DNA of 7,601 nucleotides from Flavobacteriales bacterium CG18_big_fil_WC_8_21_14_2_50_32_9 (GTDB taxonomy: Bacteria > Bacteroidota > Bacteroidia > Flavobacteriales_E > Vicingaceae). Position 1 is the stretch's first letter. Every line of letters begins with the position of its first letter. The notes under the pieces were generated by a model. It ran no database searches, was not told the DNA's origin, and saw nothing but the letters and a program-made list of their open reading frames with translations. The stretch spans positions 1,782 through 9,382 of the forward strand of contig PCUH01000248.1 of the NCBI GenBank assembly GCA_002770955.1, read 5' to 3'. This document shows, in pieces, positions 5,051 through 7,601 of the stretch. Position numbers and translations under genes: made by a program.

Positions 5051-7516
5051 TCACCAACTACTTCCGTCTCCATCATTAAAATTATTTTTCAAGTTATATT
5101 CTTTGCAATTTAATTCTATGGATAATGGTGCTTGAGGTCGTTCAAAATCTCCGCTCGAAATCTTTAATTTATTATCGGCATGTATTTTTTGCATATAATA
5201 TCCCCAAATAGGTAAAGCTGTGTTTGCTCCTTGTCCCATGTCGGTAGTTGCAAAACGAATGCTACGCTCATCAGCTCCCACCCAAACGCCTGTAACTAAA
5301 TCGGGCGTAATTCCCATAAACCAACCATCAGAATTATTTTGAGTGGTTCCTGTTTTTGCTGCTATTGGATAACGATGCCCAGTATAAGGTCTTGATTCTG
5401 TAATTCCACCTCGTAATCGCATACCAGTTCCAGCATGATACATTGGGTTTTTACCTCTATTTTTTCTGTAGTCTCCAATACATCTATTCGTTTCACCATC
5501 AACTACCCCTTTCATTAAATCTAGCATTACATAAGCAACTTCTTCACTCATCGCTTCGTTTGTTTTTGGTTTAAAATCTATAATTACATTGCCAAACTTA
5601 TCTTCAACTCTTGTAAACATAGTGGGTTCAATAAAAACACCTTTATTAGCAAGCGATGCCATTGCTCCAACCATTTCATATACAGATAAATCGGCCACAC
5701 CCAAACATAAGGAAGGAACAGGATCTAATGTGCTAGTAATTCCCATTGCACGAGCTTGTTTCACTACAGCATCTGGTCCGAATTGCTTCATAATATAAGA
5801 AGTAACAGAGTTCATCGAGTTTGCTAGTGCATATTTTAATGAGACTTTACATCCTGTATGATATCCATCGGAGTTTTTTGGTGTCCAGCTTTGCAAAATC
5901 CCAAATTCTCCTTTGTGAAAAGTGTAAGCATTGTCTGGTACTTCATAACATGGAGAATATCCATTTTGAATGGCTGTGGCATAAACAAAAGGTTTGAAAG
6001 TAGAACCAACTTGTCGTTTTCCTGTTTTCACGTGGTCGTAGGCAAAGTTTTGAAAATTCACTCCTCCAACCCAAGCTTTTATATAGCCTGTATGTGGATC
6101 AACGGACATTAATCCTGTGTGCAAAAATGTTTTATAATATTTTAAAGAATCTAAAGGTGTGAGAAGGGTGTCTATTTCTCCTTGATGTGAAAAAACGGTC
6201 ATTTTAATGGGCGTATCAAAAATAATAGGAATAGAATCCTTTTTAACTGCATACGTTTTGTGTCCGCAATCTTCAGCTTGACAAACAAAGAACTTCCCTT
6301 CTTTTTTTACAAAATCGCCTCTTCGTCCACAGTTTGCACACTCTTGCCCTGTTAAAATGTGATAACGAGGCGTTCCTTTTTCCATAGCATCTAATAACTT
6401 TTCATACTGTGCTTTAGAAATTTTATTGTCGTAAGGATATTTAGCAACTCTGTATTTTTTCAGGTGTTTATCGAATTGTTTTTGAAGCGTTTTGCCAATA
6501 TATTCTTGAACTGCAAATTCGGCATATTCTTGCATTCGATAGTCAATAGTGGTATAGATTTTTAGTCCATCTTTATAGATATTATAAGGTTTTCCATCTT
6601 TTTTGGCGTAAATCAATTTTCCTTTTTCGTCTTTCTTTTTCAATAATTCTTGAAGTTCAAGACGCAGGGTTTCTCTAAAATAAGGAGCGATGCCTTCTTT
6701 GTGGTCAACTACTTTATAATCTAATACTATAGGTAAAATTCGTAATGAATCATATTCCAATTGGGTAATAAAATCACTTTTTTTCATTTGAAAAAGTACT
6801 ACTTCTCTACGTTTTAAAGCATTTTCAGGGAAACGCTTAGGATTATATAGAGAAGGATTTTTTGCCATGCCAACCAATATTGCAGCTTCTTCAATGTTAA
6901 GTTCATGAGGTTCTTTATTGAAATATACATTGCATGCCGATTTAATTCCAACGGCATTGTAGATAAAATCGAATTTATTAAGATACATGATTAAAATTTC
7001 TTCTTTGGTATATCTTTTCTCTAACTCAACTGCAATAATTTGTTCTTGTAATTTTTGACCAATACGTTCGAAGATATTGTCTGCTTTGTGATCAAACATC
7101 ATTTTGGCTAATTGTTGCGTAATGGTACTTGCTCCACCAGCTTTTCCAAGATTTACAACTGCTCTTACTAATCCTCTAAAATCAATACCAGAATGATTGT
7201 AATAACGCTCATCTTCGGTAGCAATTAATGCATTAATTAGATGTGGAGACAAATCTTCAAAACGGACATTGGTTCTATTTTCTTGAAAATATTTTCCAAG
7301 TAATTTTCCATCGGAAGAAATAATTTCTGAAGCTAAGTTGCTTGTTGGATTTTCTAATTCTGCTAAATCAGGTAAATCATCAAAACCTAACGTGCCATTT
7401 TTTGCTCCAAAAAACAAAAGAAAAACAAACAAAGTTGGTATCAAAACAAGTATCCAAAAGGTAAGAATAAATTTCTTTTTAGATGTAGGAGTGTGCTTTT
7501 TGTTGGTGGTGTTCAA
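5051..7516 (-). CDS. mrcA: Penicillin-binding protein 1A: bifunctional peptidoglycan glycosyltransferase/transpeptidase
   Basis: Class A PBP that polymerises lipid II and cross-links the strands at the inner membrane. With the TTG start at 7516 it has 821 residues: a basic cytoplasmic tail, one membrane anchor (about 17-37), a GT51 domain, and a transpeptidase domain (about 460-770). GT51 motifs are EDERYYNHSG at 101-110 with catalytic Glu101, GGASTITQQLAK at 127-138, and KLQEQIIAVELEKRY from 155. Transpeptidase motifs are Ser505-Thr-Phe-Lys508, Ser567-Met-Asn569 and Lys721-Thr-Gly723, so both active sites look intact. Between the domains is an insert with Cys393, Cys396, Cys412, Cys417 and His419, resembling a zinc ribbon. 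Start choice is uncertain. There is no ATG before residue 139, the TTG at 7546 lies inside a -7-like motif, and the frame stays open to the window edge, so a longer form cannot be excluded. The TTG at 7516 gives a typical N-terminus, MNTTNKKHTPTSKKKF. It is first in the - strand group and 69 bases before scoA. Confidence 0.93.
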   Translation of the reverse strand: MNTTNKKHTPTSKKKFILTFWILVLIPTLFVFLLFFGAKNGTLGFDDLPDLAELENPTSNLASEIISSDGKLLGKYFQENRTNVRFEDLSPHLINALIATEDERYYNHSGIDFRGLVRAVVNLGKAGGASTITQQLAKMMFDHKADNIFERIGQKLQEQIIAVELEKRYTKEEILIMYLNKFDFIYNAVGIKSACNVYFNKEPHELNIEEAAILVGMAKNPSLYNPKRFPENALKRREVVLFQMKKSDFITQLEYDSLRILPIVLDYKVVDHKEGIAPYFRETLRLELQELLKKKDEKGKLIYAKKDGKPYNIYKDGLKIYTTIDYRMQEYAEFAVQEYIGKTLQKQFDKHLKKYRVAKYPYDNKISKAQYEKLLDAMEKGTPRYHILTGQECANCGRRGDFVKKEGKFFVCQAEDCGHKTYAVKKDSIPIIFDTPIKMTVFSHQGEIDTLLTPLDSLKYYKTFLHTGLMSVDPHTGYIKAWVGGVNFQNFAYDHVKTGKRQVGSTFKPFVYATAIQNGYSPCYEVPDNAYTFHKGEFGILQSWTPKNSDGYHTGCKVSLKYALANSMNSVTSYIMKQFGPDAVVKQARAMGITSTLDPVPSLCLGVADLSVYEMVGAMASLANKGVFIEPTMFTRVEDKFGNVIIDFKPKTNEAMSEEVAYVMLDLMKGVVDGETNRCIGDYRKNRGKNPMYHAGTGMRLRGGITESRPYTGHRYPIAAKTGTTQNNSDGWFMGITPDLVTGVWVGADERSIRFATTDMGQGANTALPIWGYYMQKIHADNKLKISSGDFERPQAPLSIELNCKEYNLKNNFNDGDGSSW

Positions 7517-7543
7517 GTTGAATACGTTAAGTGTTAAACGTGG

Positions 7544-7551
7544 CAAATATA
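7544..7551 (-). promoter_or_regulatory. Possible -7 element (TATATTTG) upstream of PBP1A
   Basis: On the - strand TATATTTG matches TAnnTTTG and lies 27 bases before the TTG start at 7516. Transcription would then start around 7536-7540, leaving a leader of about 20-25 bases. I found no convincing TTTG -33 element at the right distance, so support is limited to the -7 match. Confidence 0.4.
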
Positions 7552-7601
7552 TTGAATTTTGTTTGAAGTTAATAGCTTTTAATGCAATAGGTTTAATAAT
7601 A

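Noticed and set aside
5858..6112. + strand reading frame opposite PBP1A (also 5589-5798)
   Set aside because: These lie antisense to the conserved transpeptidase domain and have no family resemblance or start context.

Overview
The window looks like chromosomal DNA from an AT-rich member of the Bacteroidota, most likely Flavobacteriales-like. This rests on protein families typical of that phylum (a beta-helix surface protein with an Ig-like module, a TPR/PD40 envelope protein, and a class A PBP with Bacteroidota-style motifs). Matches to the TAnnTTTG -7 promoter motif, and A-rich rather than Shine-Dalgarno leaders, support it. No species can be named from sequence alone.

Left part (2-2955, + strand): the 3' part of a gene for a right-handed beta-helix, probably exported protein that enters from the left edge. 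It is followed by an exported TPR/PD40/carboxypeptidase-regulatory-like protein with its own promoter. Transcription probably ends at a strong intrinsic terminator (3055-3082), which forms half of a larger inverted repeat in the convergent gap 2956-3169.

Right part (3170-7516, - strand): genes read right to left as penicillin-binding protein 1A, scoA, a small four-helix-bundle gene, then scoB. ScoA and ScoB are the two subunits of succinyl-CoA:3-oxoacid CoA-transferase, which activates acetoacetate using succinyl-CoA. The two subunit genes, normally adjacent, are separated by the S23/IVP-type four-helix-bundle gene.

The most unusual signal is around that small gene. On each side, 8 bp from the ORF, lies an array of about five 8-bp units (CAATKTAR-like), in opposite orientations on the two sides. 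The arrays therefore form imperfect inverted repeats that enclose a cassette of about 450 bp. The family is best known from intervening sequences in 23S rRNA genes, which also sit between complementary ends, so a mobile or RNA-processed cassette inside a metabolic operon is a testable idea. Further short tandem repeats (9-bp and 7-bp periods) fill the PBP1A-scoA gap, and the PBP carries a four-cysteine insert between its two enzymatic domains. I saw no tRNA, rRNA, CRISPR array or transposase.
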